In this document: positions 9,092 through 16,389 of the stretch, piece after piece
How positions within the stretch are numbered: the stretch's first letter is position 1
How the letters are laid out: the number at the start of each line of letters is the position of its first letter
Assembly: GCA_012026935.1 (NCBI GenBank)
Contig: VEPI01000044.1
Location: 1-35,057 of the forward strand
Reading direction: 5' to 3'
Length of the DNA stretch: 35,057 nucleotides
Source: Melioribacter sp.
Lineage (GTDB): Bacteria > Bacteroidota > Ignavibacteria > Ignavibacteriales > Melioribacteraceae
Program-made: the position numbers and the translations under genes
The notes under the pieces: model-generated
Database searches by the model: none
The model's input: the letters and a program-made list of their open reading frames with translations, nothing else
Told to the model about the DNA's origin: nothing

Positions 9092-10656
9092 TTTGTAGTA
9101 AGAGTATCCTTCATTAATTTCAGATTAAGAATGTATGCAAAAGCGCTTTTTTCTCTTAACGGCTCATAGTTAATACTTTTCAATAAGGAAGCCTGGTTTT
9201 GATCTGCAAACTCGGTAAGTACGCTTCTATTTAATGAATAACCACTCAATTTGATTTCATCGGGGGTTATTGTTTCAATTTTAGTTACCCAAAAATTTCT
9301 TCTTCTTTCAATAAAATCGGACATTCTAAAAATTGTTTTATTCCAAATACTGGAACCTGCCGATGCTTGATCAAGAATTTTTTGAGTGGCATCAAAATTT
9401 TTAATTCTTTCTACAATTGGAGTGATTTCATCTACAAGAGCTTGATTTTCAATTTGCCGTTGATTAAGCCGGGCAATTTCATAATCTAGATCTTTCATTT
9501 CTCGGATATTGGAAAGTATTGAGAATGTAAAATAAAATGCCGCTCCAAAAAGCAGAGGCATAACTGCATAACTGTGCCAACCGAACTGCAGGAATTTTTG
9601 GTTTTCCTGAATGTATTTTGGTAAAAAGTTTACACCGACATAAGTTTTTTCAAGTTCGTCAAAATATTCTACCGCAACGGAGATTGGAATGGCGTACAAA
9701 GCCATATTTGTCTGATCTTCTTCACTGATGGAGGAAATATTAAAATTTTCAAATTTAAGTTCCGAAACATTTGCTTCGGGAAATGTTCCATAGAAAGAAA
9801 GAATTAAGTTTTCAGATCGGTCTTCACCGCATATAATTATATTGTCTAACTTAGGAATGCCGCCATTTTCCATTTCCAAAAGTATTTTGGAAAAATAAAC
9901 ATCATAAGTATGAAGATTTTTTGTTCCAATATCTAAGGTTGATCCGATATGAGTAAGCTTTTGTCCTTCCATAAAGATCAGCTTACTATATTCTTTCCCT
10001 ATATAGACTATAAGAGAGTAATCTTCAGGAAAAAATTTTGTGGATTTTGAAACGTAATATGCTAAAGATAATTCTGCAGTTTTAATTGTAGGTATTTTTA
10101 AATATCGCTTTTTATTATAGTTGGCAAGTTGATTTATCAAACCAACGCAAGGAATTTCTCCTTCAATAAATACACCAAGCATAGATTTTTCATTCAACTC
10201 AAAAACATCTAACAAATCTTCAGTTACTTCTATTCCCTTTGATGCCTGTAAATCTTTAATAACATTCTCGATCAATTTTTTCTTATTAGTATCACGCGGT
10301 CCTTCGTAAGTATGAAAATTTATTACCGGTTCTGTTACAATTGGAAGAAAAAGTAAATTGCTAAGTTTAAAATCAGATAAAAGAGAGTTAAGCTGGCCAA
10401 CATCAGATTGGTCAATCTGCAAAGAAGAAGATGGGAGTACTCCATCAGCATCAAGATTATCAAAAGAGACTTGATCCGCAGAAATTAAATCCCCGCCATC
10501 AAGTTCTGCCATTACATCCTGTTTTAATGATGATTGAAGTTTGCGTGAGATAGTAAGAGAACCAACGCTATGAATTTTAATACCGTCTTTCTCTTTCGAT
10601 AAAACAGCAAGCTTTGCATCTGTACCCTCACAATATAAACAGACAACTTGTTTCAT
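9088..10656 (-). CDS. pilM-pilN: PilM-PilN fusion protein, pilus inner-membrane assembly platform
   Basis: A 522-residue protein. Residues 1-335 look like a PilM actin-fold domain, with segments such as LIVYIGKEYSKLIF and NIIICGEDRSENL matching the alternating strands of the fold; its nucleotide-binding motifs are not clear. The motif VNFLPKYIQE (342-351) then marks the cytoplasmic start of PilN, which is INLLP in classical proteins. A TM helix (about 362-382), a coiled coil (383-430) and a periplasmic domain to the C-terminus follow. In canonical systems the PilN N-terminal peptide inserts into a groove of PilM; the fusion would make this contact permanent. The gene starts right after the stop of the PilT-like gene and overlaps the next gene by four bases, so translation is probably coupled. 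Confidence 0.8.
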   Translation of the reverse strand: MKQVVCLYCEGTDAKLAVLSKEKDGIKIHSVGSLTISRKLQSSLKQDVMAELDGGDLISADQVSFDNLDADGVLPSSSLQIDQSDVGQLNSLLSDFKLSNLLFLPIVTEPVINFHTYEGPRDTNKKKLIENVIKDLQASKGIEVTEDLLDVFELNEKSMLGVFIEGEIPCVGLINQLANYNKKRYLKIPTIKTAELSLAYYVSKSTKFFPEDYSLIVYIGKEYSKLIFMEGQKLTHIGSTLDIGTKNLHTYDVYFSKILLEMENGGIPKLDNIIICGEDRSENLILSFYGTFPEANVSELKFENFNISSISEEDQTNMALYAIPISVAVEYFDELEKTYVGVNFLPKYIQENQKFLQFGWHSYAVMPLLFGAAFYFTFSILSNIREMKDLDYEIARLNQRQIENQALVDEITPIVERIKNFDATQKILDQASAGSSIWNKTIFRMSDFIERRRNFWVTKIETITPDEIKLSGYSLNRSVLTEFADQNQASLLKSINYEPLREKSAFAYILNLKLMKDTLTTK

Positions 10657-11880
10657 CTATCCCTTTAGCAATTGAAGAATTCTGGTTTTATTATTAGCAT
10701 AAGCAATCGTATTTTCTTTAGAAATTTTCTTTTCGGCATAAAGCCTTAACAAATCCTGTTCCATCGTAACCATGCCCTGAGGCCCGCCTTGATTGATCAT
10801 CATGTAAATTTCACTGGTATTATTGTTCTTTATTGCCGCTCTTACCGAAGGAGTCACGATCAAAACTTCTTTAGATAGTACTCGCTTGCCATCTAAACTA
10901 GGTACAAGTTTCTGCGAGGCAACTGAAATTAAAACGTCTGCAAGACGATTTCTTACTCTTTCTTGTTCGGTGGGATTAACCTCAGCGATAATACGGTCTA
11001 TTGATTCTACAGCAGATGATGTATGTAATGTTGAAAATACTTTATGTCCAGTATCTGTTACTTCTAATGCAGCCATGATTGTATCGGCGTCTCTCATTTC
11101 GCCTATTACAATAATATCCGGATCTTGGCGTAATGCTTGAGTAACACCTTCCTTAAATGAGTTTACATCTCTGCCTACTTCACGATGTTTAATTATTGCT
11201 TTTCTTGATTTGTGAACATACTCAATAGGTGATGCAATAATTACAATATGGCATGGATCAGCATCATTGTGAAAATCAATAATTGCATCAAGCGTTGTAG
11301 ATTTACCAGAGCCGGTGATTCCGGTAACCAATGAGAGACCAAATTTAATGTAACTATGGCTCATTGTTTTAACAGCAACCGGATGAAATTCTAAAGATTC
11401 AATTGGACGTATTCTTGTCTGTATCGAGCGCATATTTAGAGCAATGCTATCAAGATCAAAATATGCATCGGCTCTAAATCTAACAGCTAATTGTGCCTTA
11501 TCGTAATGGAATGAATAGCTGAAATCAAGATTTCTTTCTTGTAATAAATATTCTATTTGGCTTTTACTAAGCAGGGTCAAAATAAGTGTTGAAGCTTCAT
11601 CTTCGGTAAATTGAGGGATATCTGCAACTCGCTCTTTCTTTCCAAAAATTCTGAACCAAACATAATTTTGAGTACCATATCCGCCTAACTCAACATCGGA
11701 TGCTTGCCTGTCAATCATTGTTCCTAAAATACCATTGATCAATTGTAAAATGTGAAGACGTTGCTCAACCTGAAGCTCGTGAATGTGTTCCGCTATATAA
11801 TTAACGCGCTCAGGGCCAAAAACAGTCGAGGGTATTTTTGCTGTAAAAGCTGTAAGAATCTGCTTAGCATCTGAAGTCAT
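10657..11880 (-). CDS. pilT: PilT-like type IV pilus ATPase with altered Asp box
   Basis: A 407-residue hexameric ATPase of the GspE/PilT superfamily, somewhat longer than usual PilT. The N-terminal PAS-like region ends in LLSKSQIEYLLQERNLDFSY, typical of PilT. Walker A is GITGSGKS (187-194), Walker B runs DPDIIVIGEMRD with catalytic E261, and the His box is GHKVFSTLHT (278-287). The C-terminal RAAIKNNNTSEIY and MVTMEQDLLRLY segments match the PilT AIRNLIRE region. There are no zinc-binding cysteines, unlike PilB. The Asp box reads ASPIEY (216-221) where the family has EDPIE(F/Y), so both lead acidic residues are gone. The expected role is pilus retraction. Reduced or altered hydrolysis, or a non-retraction role, is possible. 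It is followed directly by the PilM-PilN gene. Confidence 0.9.
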   Translation of the reverse strand: MTSDAKQILTAFTAKIPSTVFGPERVNYIAEHIHELQVEQRLHILQLINGILGTMIDRQASDVELGGYGTQNYVWFRIFGKKERVADIPQFTEDEASTLILTLLSKSQIEYLLQERNLDFSYSFHYDKAQLAVRFRADAYFDLDSIALNMRSIQTRIRPIESLEFHPVAVKTMSHSYIKFGLSLVTGITGSGKSTTLDAIIDFHNDADPCHIVIIASPIEYVHKSRKAIIKHREVGRDVNSFKEGVTQALRQDPDIIVIGEMRDADTIMAALEVTDTGHKVFSTLHTSSAVESIDRIIAEVNPTEQERVRNRLADVLISVASQKLVPSLDGKRVLSKEVLIVTPSVRAAIKNNNTSEIYMMINQGGPQGMVTMEQDLLRLYAEKKISKENTIAYANNKTRILQLLKG

Positions 11881-11947
11881 TAAAAGCCGTCACTTAAATG
11901 AAAAAATAGTAAAGTGTTTATTACAATATAAATAAAAGATAGCTGAA

Positions 11948-13735
11948 TTAGTCTTCCATTGTTGCGCCAATAACTTCTTGAATAGAAGTTAATCCTTGCT
12001 GCACTTTTTCAAAACCGGAATCGCGCAAACTTTTTGTTCCGTCTTTTCTTGCTTGATCGCGTAATGCTTCTTCATCAATTTCTTCACCAGCACGAACAAT
12101 TAATCTTCTAACTTCTTTTGTAAAATAAAGAGCTTCATGTATTGCCATTCTTCCTTTATAACCACTGTGATTACATTTCTCGCAACCCACCGCATCATAA
12201 ATTTCATGTCCTACCCAATCTTTCAATTCTAATCCGGTGGGAAGTAAATGTTCTTCAAGATTCACAATTCTCTTTTTACAACTTTCGCATAATTTTCTAA
12301 TAAGTCTTTGAGCAACAATAATGTTAATGGCATAAGCAATAAGAAATGGCTCAACACCCATTTTAAATAAACGCGCAACAGCACTGGGTGCATCGTTTGT
12401 GTGCAATGTAGAAAAAGTTAAGTGACCGGTGTTAGCAAGCTTAATAGCAGTTTCAGCTGTTTCTTTATCACGCATCTCACCAACGAGAACGATATCAGGA
12501 TCGTGACGCAAGATTGATCTGATTGCCTGTTCAAAATTCATTTTGTAACCAATCTTAAGCTGGCGGGCTCCTTCAATAACGTACTCTACAGGATCTTCAA
12601 CTGTTAAAACATTTTTAGTGGGATTGATTACCTGATAAAGAGCCGCAACTAACGTTGTGGATTTACCGCTTCCTGTTGGTCCCGTTAAAATAACCATTCC
12701 CTGAGGCTGACTTATTGCTTTTACAAAAGCTGTGTTTGCATAACCGGTGAGCCCTAATTTTCCTAAATCACGGATTACTTTTCTATCATCAAGAATTCTT
12801 ATTACTATACTCTCAAATTTATTTTTTAATTCCGTACCAACCGTAGGAAGAACGGAAACTCTATAACGAATTATATGTCCATCAATTTCCCGTTGGATAA
12901 AACCATCTTGAGCGCGTTCTCTTTCAAATCTATCAAGTCCCTTAGAACGGTCTTTTACAACTGCCATTACTGCTTCGGGCAATGTACTTTCTTGAGTATG
13001 CCAAAGCATCAATTTACCATCTAAGCGAAAATGTATTTCTGTTTTGTTTCCGGATTTTGGAATAATATGAATATCACTCACACCTTTTCGAGTTCCTTCA
13101 ATTAACGCAGCTTCAACTAAATTTATTAACGCACTTTTATTAATTTCTGCATCAAGCTCTTCTTCGTTAACCGATGTTTCATCTTCAACTACTTGAATTT
13201 CTTCACCGGCTTCTTGGACTAATTTTAGATATTCATTCTCTGAAGACACAAGAAGGGTAATTAATTTCTCATAATCTTTTTTTCTGAGGTAATTTATCTC
13301 ATACTTTTTAATATTTAATGTATATGCAACCTTTGCAATATTTCTATCAGTAGGATCAACTGCTGCAAGAATTAATTTGTCCTTTTGTTTTTCATCAAAT
13401 TTAAAAGGAATAACACGGTGATCAAGAAGCATTTTCTGAACTTCTTTCCCTTGCCGAGTCATGAGGTTTTTCATTTCGGTGACTCGTTCTTCAGGTAACT
13501 CTTCCGGATGAATATTTAATTCCTTAAAAGCATAAAGGACTGCAACTTCTCTAAATATTATATCATGATCATAACCAAATTCATCAACTAAAATTTGGGC
13601 AAGATTTCTTTTTAGTTTGGTTTGATCATTATCTTTGATTTTTAGAGATTGCTCTAAAATTTTATGATCAATAATTCCTTTTTTTAGAAGTAGGTAACCG
13701 ATCTTATCGGTCATTTCAAGCTGCGCCTCAATCAT
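11948..13735 (-). CDS. pilB: PilB/GspE-type pilus assembly ATPase
   Basis: A 595-residue secretion ATPase. The N-terminal MshEN-like region (about 1-180) precedes the core domains. Walker A is GPTGSGKS (352-359), the Asp box EDPVEY is intact (380-385), Walker B is DPDIVLVGEMRD (412-423) and the His box is GHLTFSTLHT (437-446). Four cysteines in two CxxC pairs (C483, C486, C518, C521) form the zinc site typical of PilB/GspE and absent from PilT. It should power pilin polymerisation at the cytoplasmic face of the platform protein. The start ATG lies 19 bases after the stop of pilC. A 67-base gap separates it from the PilT-like gene, with no hairpin recognised. Confidence 0.95.
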   Translation of the reverse strand: MIEAQLEMTDKIGYLLLKKGIIDHKILEQSLKIKDNDQTKLKRNLAQILVDEFGYDHDIIFREVAVLYAFKELNIHPEELPEERVTEMKNLMTRQGKEVQKMLLDHRVIPFKFDEKQKDKLILAAVDPTDRNIAKVAYTLNIKKYEINYLRKKDYEKLITLLVSSENEYLKLVQEAGEEIQVVEDETSVNEEELDAEINKSALINLVEAALIEGTRKGVSDIHIIPKSGNKTEIHFRLDGKLMLWHTQESTLPEAVMAVVKDRSKGLDRFERERAQDGFIQREIDGHIIRYRVSVLPTVGTELKNKFESIVIRILDDRKVIRDLGKLGLTGYANTAFVKAISQPQGMVILTGPTGSGKSTTLVAALYQVINPTKNVLTVEDPVEYVIEGARQLKIGYKMNFEQAIRSILRHDPDIVLVGEMRDKETAETAIKLANTGHLTFSTLHTNDAPSAVARLFKMGVEPFLIAYAINIIVAQRLIRKLCESCKKRIVNLEEHLLPTGLELKDWVGHEIYDAVGCEKCNHSGYKGRMAIHEALYFTKEVRRLIVRAGEEIDEEALRDQARKDGTKSLRDSGFEKVQQGLTSIQEVIGATMED

Positions 13736-13754
13736 CGTTTTAGCTTCCTATTTT

Positions 13755-15098
13755 TTATTTCATTACAGGTGATTTAGGACTAATGGTTGCTGTCTCAGCA
13801 GATACAAGAGTAAGGCCAATCATTACAATCATGATTACCATTGCAATTCCCACCTGTATAAGTTCAATTACATTTTTAAGTCTGTACACTGTTTCGCTTT
13901 CGTAATAATTAGCAAGTTGTAATGCAGTATTTTTAATAGTACCGGTTTCTTCGCCCGAATGAAATCTTGAAAGAGCAGTTTCAGTAAAAACACCGCTTGC
14001 GGTAAACGCCTCTGTAATTCCAATACCTTTTTTTATCATTAAAGGTATGGCAACATTCTTAATTTGGTGTTCAAAATAAGAATTACCAGCAGCTTCTGCA
14101 GCTATTCTTATTGGTTCAATACTTTCTGCTGATCCGCTGTATAATGTATAAAATACTCTGCAAAATACTTCAATTAGAGTTTTATGTATCAAGGTACCCA
14201 TGATTGGCATTTTGAGCATCATTCGGTCTATAAAAAATTTACCTTTTTTTGTTTTTGAGAATTGCCAAAAGACAATCGGCGGCACAATAAAAATCAACGC
14301 GACCAACAAACCGTTACCCATTAAAAAATCACTTATTTTAAGAGTAGCTGCTGTTAATGGCGGAAGTTTAATATTAAATTTTACAAATAGTTTTGCAGTT
14401 TCAGGAAAAATATATCCTACATAAAAAATTACAGCTAGTGCAAGGACAAAAAGTGTAACCATCGGAGTTATTAAAGCGCTTTTTATATTCTTTCTAAATT
14501 CCTGTTGTCTTTCTAAAAACTTAGCAGTTGCTTTATAAATTTCCGCCATGTTACCGCTTTTAGAAGCTAATCCCAACATATATGCAGTAAATTTTCCAAA
14601 GACTGATTGATAACGTAAAAATGTAGCTTCACTATCTGCACCTTTTTTCATTTCATTATTAATTTGTTTTAGCGTCTCTCTCAGTGTTTTATTTTCGATG
14701 TCGTTAACAAGTAAAGTAAGAATCTCACTATAAGGTAGTTTTTGATCAAGGAGTTCAGCGCTAATTTTAACAAATGAAACAATGTCCTGCTGTGGGGGTT
14801 TAAGATTAAATTCTAAAAGTTTTCTGTTAACGGATATTACTTCATAACCAAGTTTTCTAAGAGCTGCAACTACTTCTTCTTTATTAAAAGAACGTTGTTC
14901 ACCCCTTATTGGTTTTTCTCTCCCCTTTTTAATTTTATAAAGGTAGGTGTTTTTCTTTTCAATTGACTGGATTTTGAGCTGATTTTTTTCAGCAAGTTTT
15001 TGAACTTTCTTTTTTGCCTCTGAGTAAGTGGGTTCACTTAATGAACCGCTTATTACTTGTCCGTTAGTCTTCTGAGCTGTAAACCGAATTTCTATCAT
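13755..15098 (-). CDS. pilC: PilC/GspF-family inner-membrane platform protein
   Basis: A 447-residue protein with two T2SSF four-helix domains (about 105-205 and 305-410) and three TM segments (about 207-231, 262-280 and 411-433), the standard PilC layout. Signature regions include FRKNIKSALITPMV before TM1 and SRFHSGEETGTIKNTA in the second domain, equivalent to the conserved GExSG region. Residues 1-95 hold two copies of a short domain of the type that feeds signals from the ATPase in PilC proteins; each ends in a segment like 'KNQLKIQSI' or 'LGYEVISV'. The protein couples ATPase rotation to pilin insertion. It lies downstream of the pilin terminator and probably relies on readthrough. No clear Shine-Dalgarno sequence precedes its ATG. 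Confidence 0.93.
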   Translation of the reverse strand: MIEIRFTAQKTNGQVISGSLSEPTYSEAKKKVQKLAEKNQLKIQSIEKKNTYLYKIKKGREKPIRGEQRSFNKEEVVAALRKLGYEVISVNRKLLEFNLKPPQQDIVSFVKISAELLDQKLPYSEILTLLVNDIENKTLRETLKQINNEMKKGADSEATFLRYQSVFGKFTAYMLGLASKSGNMAEIYKATAKFLERQQEFRKNIKSALITPMVTLFVLALAVIFYVGYIFPETAKLFVKFNIKLPPLTAATLKISDFLMGNGLLVALIFIVPPIVFWQFSKTKKGKFFIDRMMLKMPIMGTLIHKTLIEVFCRVFYTLYSGSAESIEPIRIAAEAAGNSYFEHQIKNVAIPLMIKKGIGITEAFTASGVFTETALSRFHSGEETGTIKNTALQLANYYESETVYRLKNVIELIQVGIAMVIMIVMIGLTLVSAETATISPKSPVMK

Positions 15099-15123
15099 AT
15101 ATAAATTTAATTATTAAAAAAAG

Positions 15124-15161
15124 AAAGCCGATAATCCAAATTATTTAGGACTATCGGCTTT
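15124..15161 (-). terminator. Rho-independent terminator after the pilin pair
   Basis: The 10-base arms AAAGCCGATA (15124-15133) and TATCGGCTTT (15152-15161) are perfectly complementary, and TCC/GGA extends the stem inside after one mismatch. Read on the minus strand, the hairpin is followed by CTTTTTTT, the classic intrinsic terminator form for pilin transcripts. It sits between the pilins and pilC, so machinery genes would be expressed by partial readthrough and pilins in excess. Confidence 0.88.
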
Positions 15162-15187
15162 TAATTTAACAAAATTATTGTTAAAAA

Positions 15188-15574
15188 TTAATTGTTTATC
15201 GTAGTGGAAGTGATTGAATTTGGTCCGACTACCATCGTTACTTTTACTGCACTAGTACCGTTATTTCCTTTTTCAGTACCAGTACCTACTAAAGTAACTG
15301 TTTGTGCTGCAATTGTCGCAGCATAAGTACCGTTACCTGTTGTATCTAGTGCGCCTGGGACTGTCCATCCTGTAAAAGTATTACCACCACCACCAAGAGC
15401 AGTTGGTTTTCTGTACCATTGTTGTGATAATGATGCTAAGTTTGTTAAGTCTGCAATAACTCCATCACGATTAGCTTGTGAAGCACTTGCGGTAAACACA
15501 TTGATACCTACGACAACTGCGATACCAACGATAATGACACCTAGAACGATTAGTAACAATTGCTGTTGACCCAT
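15188..15574 (-). CDS. Type IV pilin-like protein, copy 1 (promoter-distal)
   Basis: A 128-residue protein. It opens with MGQQQ and a 20-residue hydrophobic helix (about 6-25), followed by a Gly/Thr-rich globular part. Position upstream of pilC/pilB and a long hydrophobic N-terminal helix indicate a pilin. The N-terminus is odd: only Met-Gly precede a possible cleavage point, and the position equivalent to Glu5 of type IVa pilins is Leu. The start is firm. AAGGAG lies 7 bases before the ATG, an in-frame stop lies eight codons upstream, and no ATG, GTG or TTG lies between. There are no cysteines, so no disulfide loop. It differs from copy 2 at 21 of 128 positions by my count, mostly in residues 26-97; the last 27 residues are identical. 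Processing by a prepilin peptidase is possible but unproven. Confidence 0.8.
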   Translation of the reverse strand: MGQQQLLLIVLGVIIVGIAVVVGINVFTASASQANRDGVIADLTNLASLSQQWYRKPTALGGGGNTFTGWTVPGALDTTGNGTYAATIAAQTVTLVGTGTEKGNNGTSAVKVTMVVGPNSITSTTINN

Positions 15575-15581
15575 TGAAATA

Positions 15582-15587
15582 CTCCTT
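15582..15587 (-). promoter_or_regulatory. Ribosome binding site of pilin copy 1
   Basis: AAGGAG on the minus strand, 7 bases before the ATG at 15574. Many other genes in the window lack such a clear site, so this points to high translation and fixes the short pilin leader. Confidence 0.85.
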
Positions 15588-15622
15588 GTAGTTTGTTAAA
15601 GATTGTTATTTAGTACAACTTT

Positions 15623-16009
15623 TTAATTATTGATAGTTGTTGACGTAATTGAATTTGGTCCAACTACCATGGTTACTTTAACAGCACTAGTTCCGTTATT
15701 ACCTTTTTCATAACCTGTTCCTACTAAAGTTATTGATTGTGCCGCTACTGTAACTCCGTAAGTTCCATGGCCGGTTGTATCAAGTTCTCCGGGAATTGTA
15801 AAACCCGTAAAAGTATTAGCACCACCACCTAAAGCGGTTGGTTTTCTATAGTGCTGATGTGCAAGTGAAGCTAAATTAGTCAAATCTGAGATGACACCAT
15901 TTCGGTTTGATTCCGAACTGTTTGCTGTAAATAAATTGATACCCACTACAACCGCGATACCAACTATAATTACACCTAGAACTATTAGCAATAATTGTTG
16001 TTGACCCAT
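15623..16009 (-). CDS. Type IV pilin-like protein, copy 2 (promoter-proximal)
   Basis: A 128-residue paralogue of the downstream pilin, with the same MGQQQ start, the same hydrophobic helix and an identical C-terminus ending in ITSTTINN. It is the first gene of the pilus run and sits 48 bases before copy 1. AAGGGG lies 7 bases before the ATG, and an in-frame TAA seven codons upstream excludes a longer leader. Over the last 28 codons the two copies differ silently at 13 codons and never in amino acid, so the pair is old and the C-terminus is under strong purifying selection. Charged or polar residues vary in the middle (for example QQW versus HQH before YRKPTALGGG). It is likely the major or co-major pilin; which copy dominates cannot be told from sequence. 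Confidence 0.8.
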   Translation of the reverse strand: MGQQQLLLIVLGVIIVGIAVVVGINLFTANSSESNRNGVISDLTNLASLAHQHYRKPTALGGGANTFTGFTIPGELDTTGHGTYGVTVAAQSITLVGTGYEKGNNGTSAVKVTMVVGPNSITSTTINN

Positions 16010-16016
16010 ATTAATA

Positions 16017-16022
16017 CCCCTT
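16017..16022 (-). promoter_or_regulatory. Ribosome binding site of pilin copy 2
   Basis: AAGGGG on the minus strand, 7 bases before the ATG at 16009. It supports the two-residue leader. Confidence 0.75.
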
Positions 16023-16114
16023 AATTAGTAGCTATTATATTATTTAAAAGATAAATTTTTAATTTATTCTGATCGGTAAAAATTTCCATTTTAATAATCA
16101 TACTCCTATTTAAG

Positions 16115-16143
16115 ATTATATTTATAGTCAAATACTAAACCAA
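16115..16143 (-). promoter_or_regulatory. Candidate promoter of the pilus gene run
   Basis: On the minus strand, TTGGTT (16143-16138), a 17-base spacer, then a perfect TATAAT (16120-16115). Transcription would start near 16107, leaving a leader of about 98 bases before the first pilin. It matches the TTG-N20-TA geometry seen elsewhere in the window. Confidence 0.5.
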
Positions 16144-16389
16144 ATTTAAATTTTAAATAATTACTCTTTTATTGGGAATAATATATAAAATGATAGGAAT
16201 AATGCAAAATAAATTCTATGCTGAATAACACATACTTTTCGAAAGGTAGTTTTTACTGGTAAATTATGGTGTGAATAGGGGTAGTGTCCTAATTTGAATT
16301 TAAGAAGAAAAGTTAATGAAAACAAATTATATATGGCTGTATATCATTGTATTTTCGTGTTTATAATAACTCATGAATCGGGGTAAAAA

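Larger units (their letters stand above)
16010..16389. other. 380-base gene-free stretch between the pilins and aspS
   Basis: Very AT-rich. It holds the candidate pilin promoter (16115-16143) and the long pilin leader. I see no tRNA, no convincing terminator for aspS and no -24/-12 sigma54 element. A 16-codon reading frame at 16316-16366 is too short to support. The rest shows nothing recognisable. Confidence 0.6.

Noticed and set aside
16316-16366. A 16-codon reading frame (MKTNYIWLYIIVFSCL) in the pilin-aspS gap.
   Set aside because: No good ribosome site, too short for any coding signal, and AT-rich sequence yields such frames often.
16010-16389. Possible sigma54 promoter for the pilin genes, since a sigma54 activator is encoded in the window.
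   Set aside because: No GG-N10-GC spacing was found on the pilin strand by eye, whereas a good -35/-10 pair is present.
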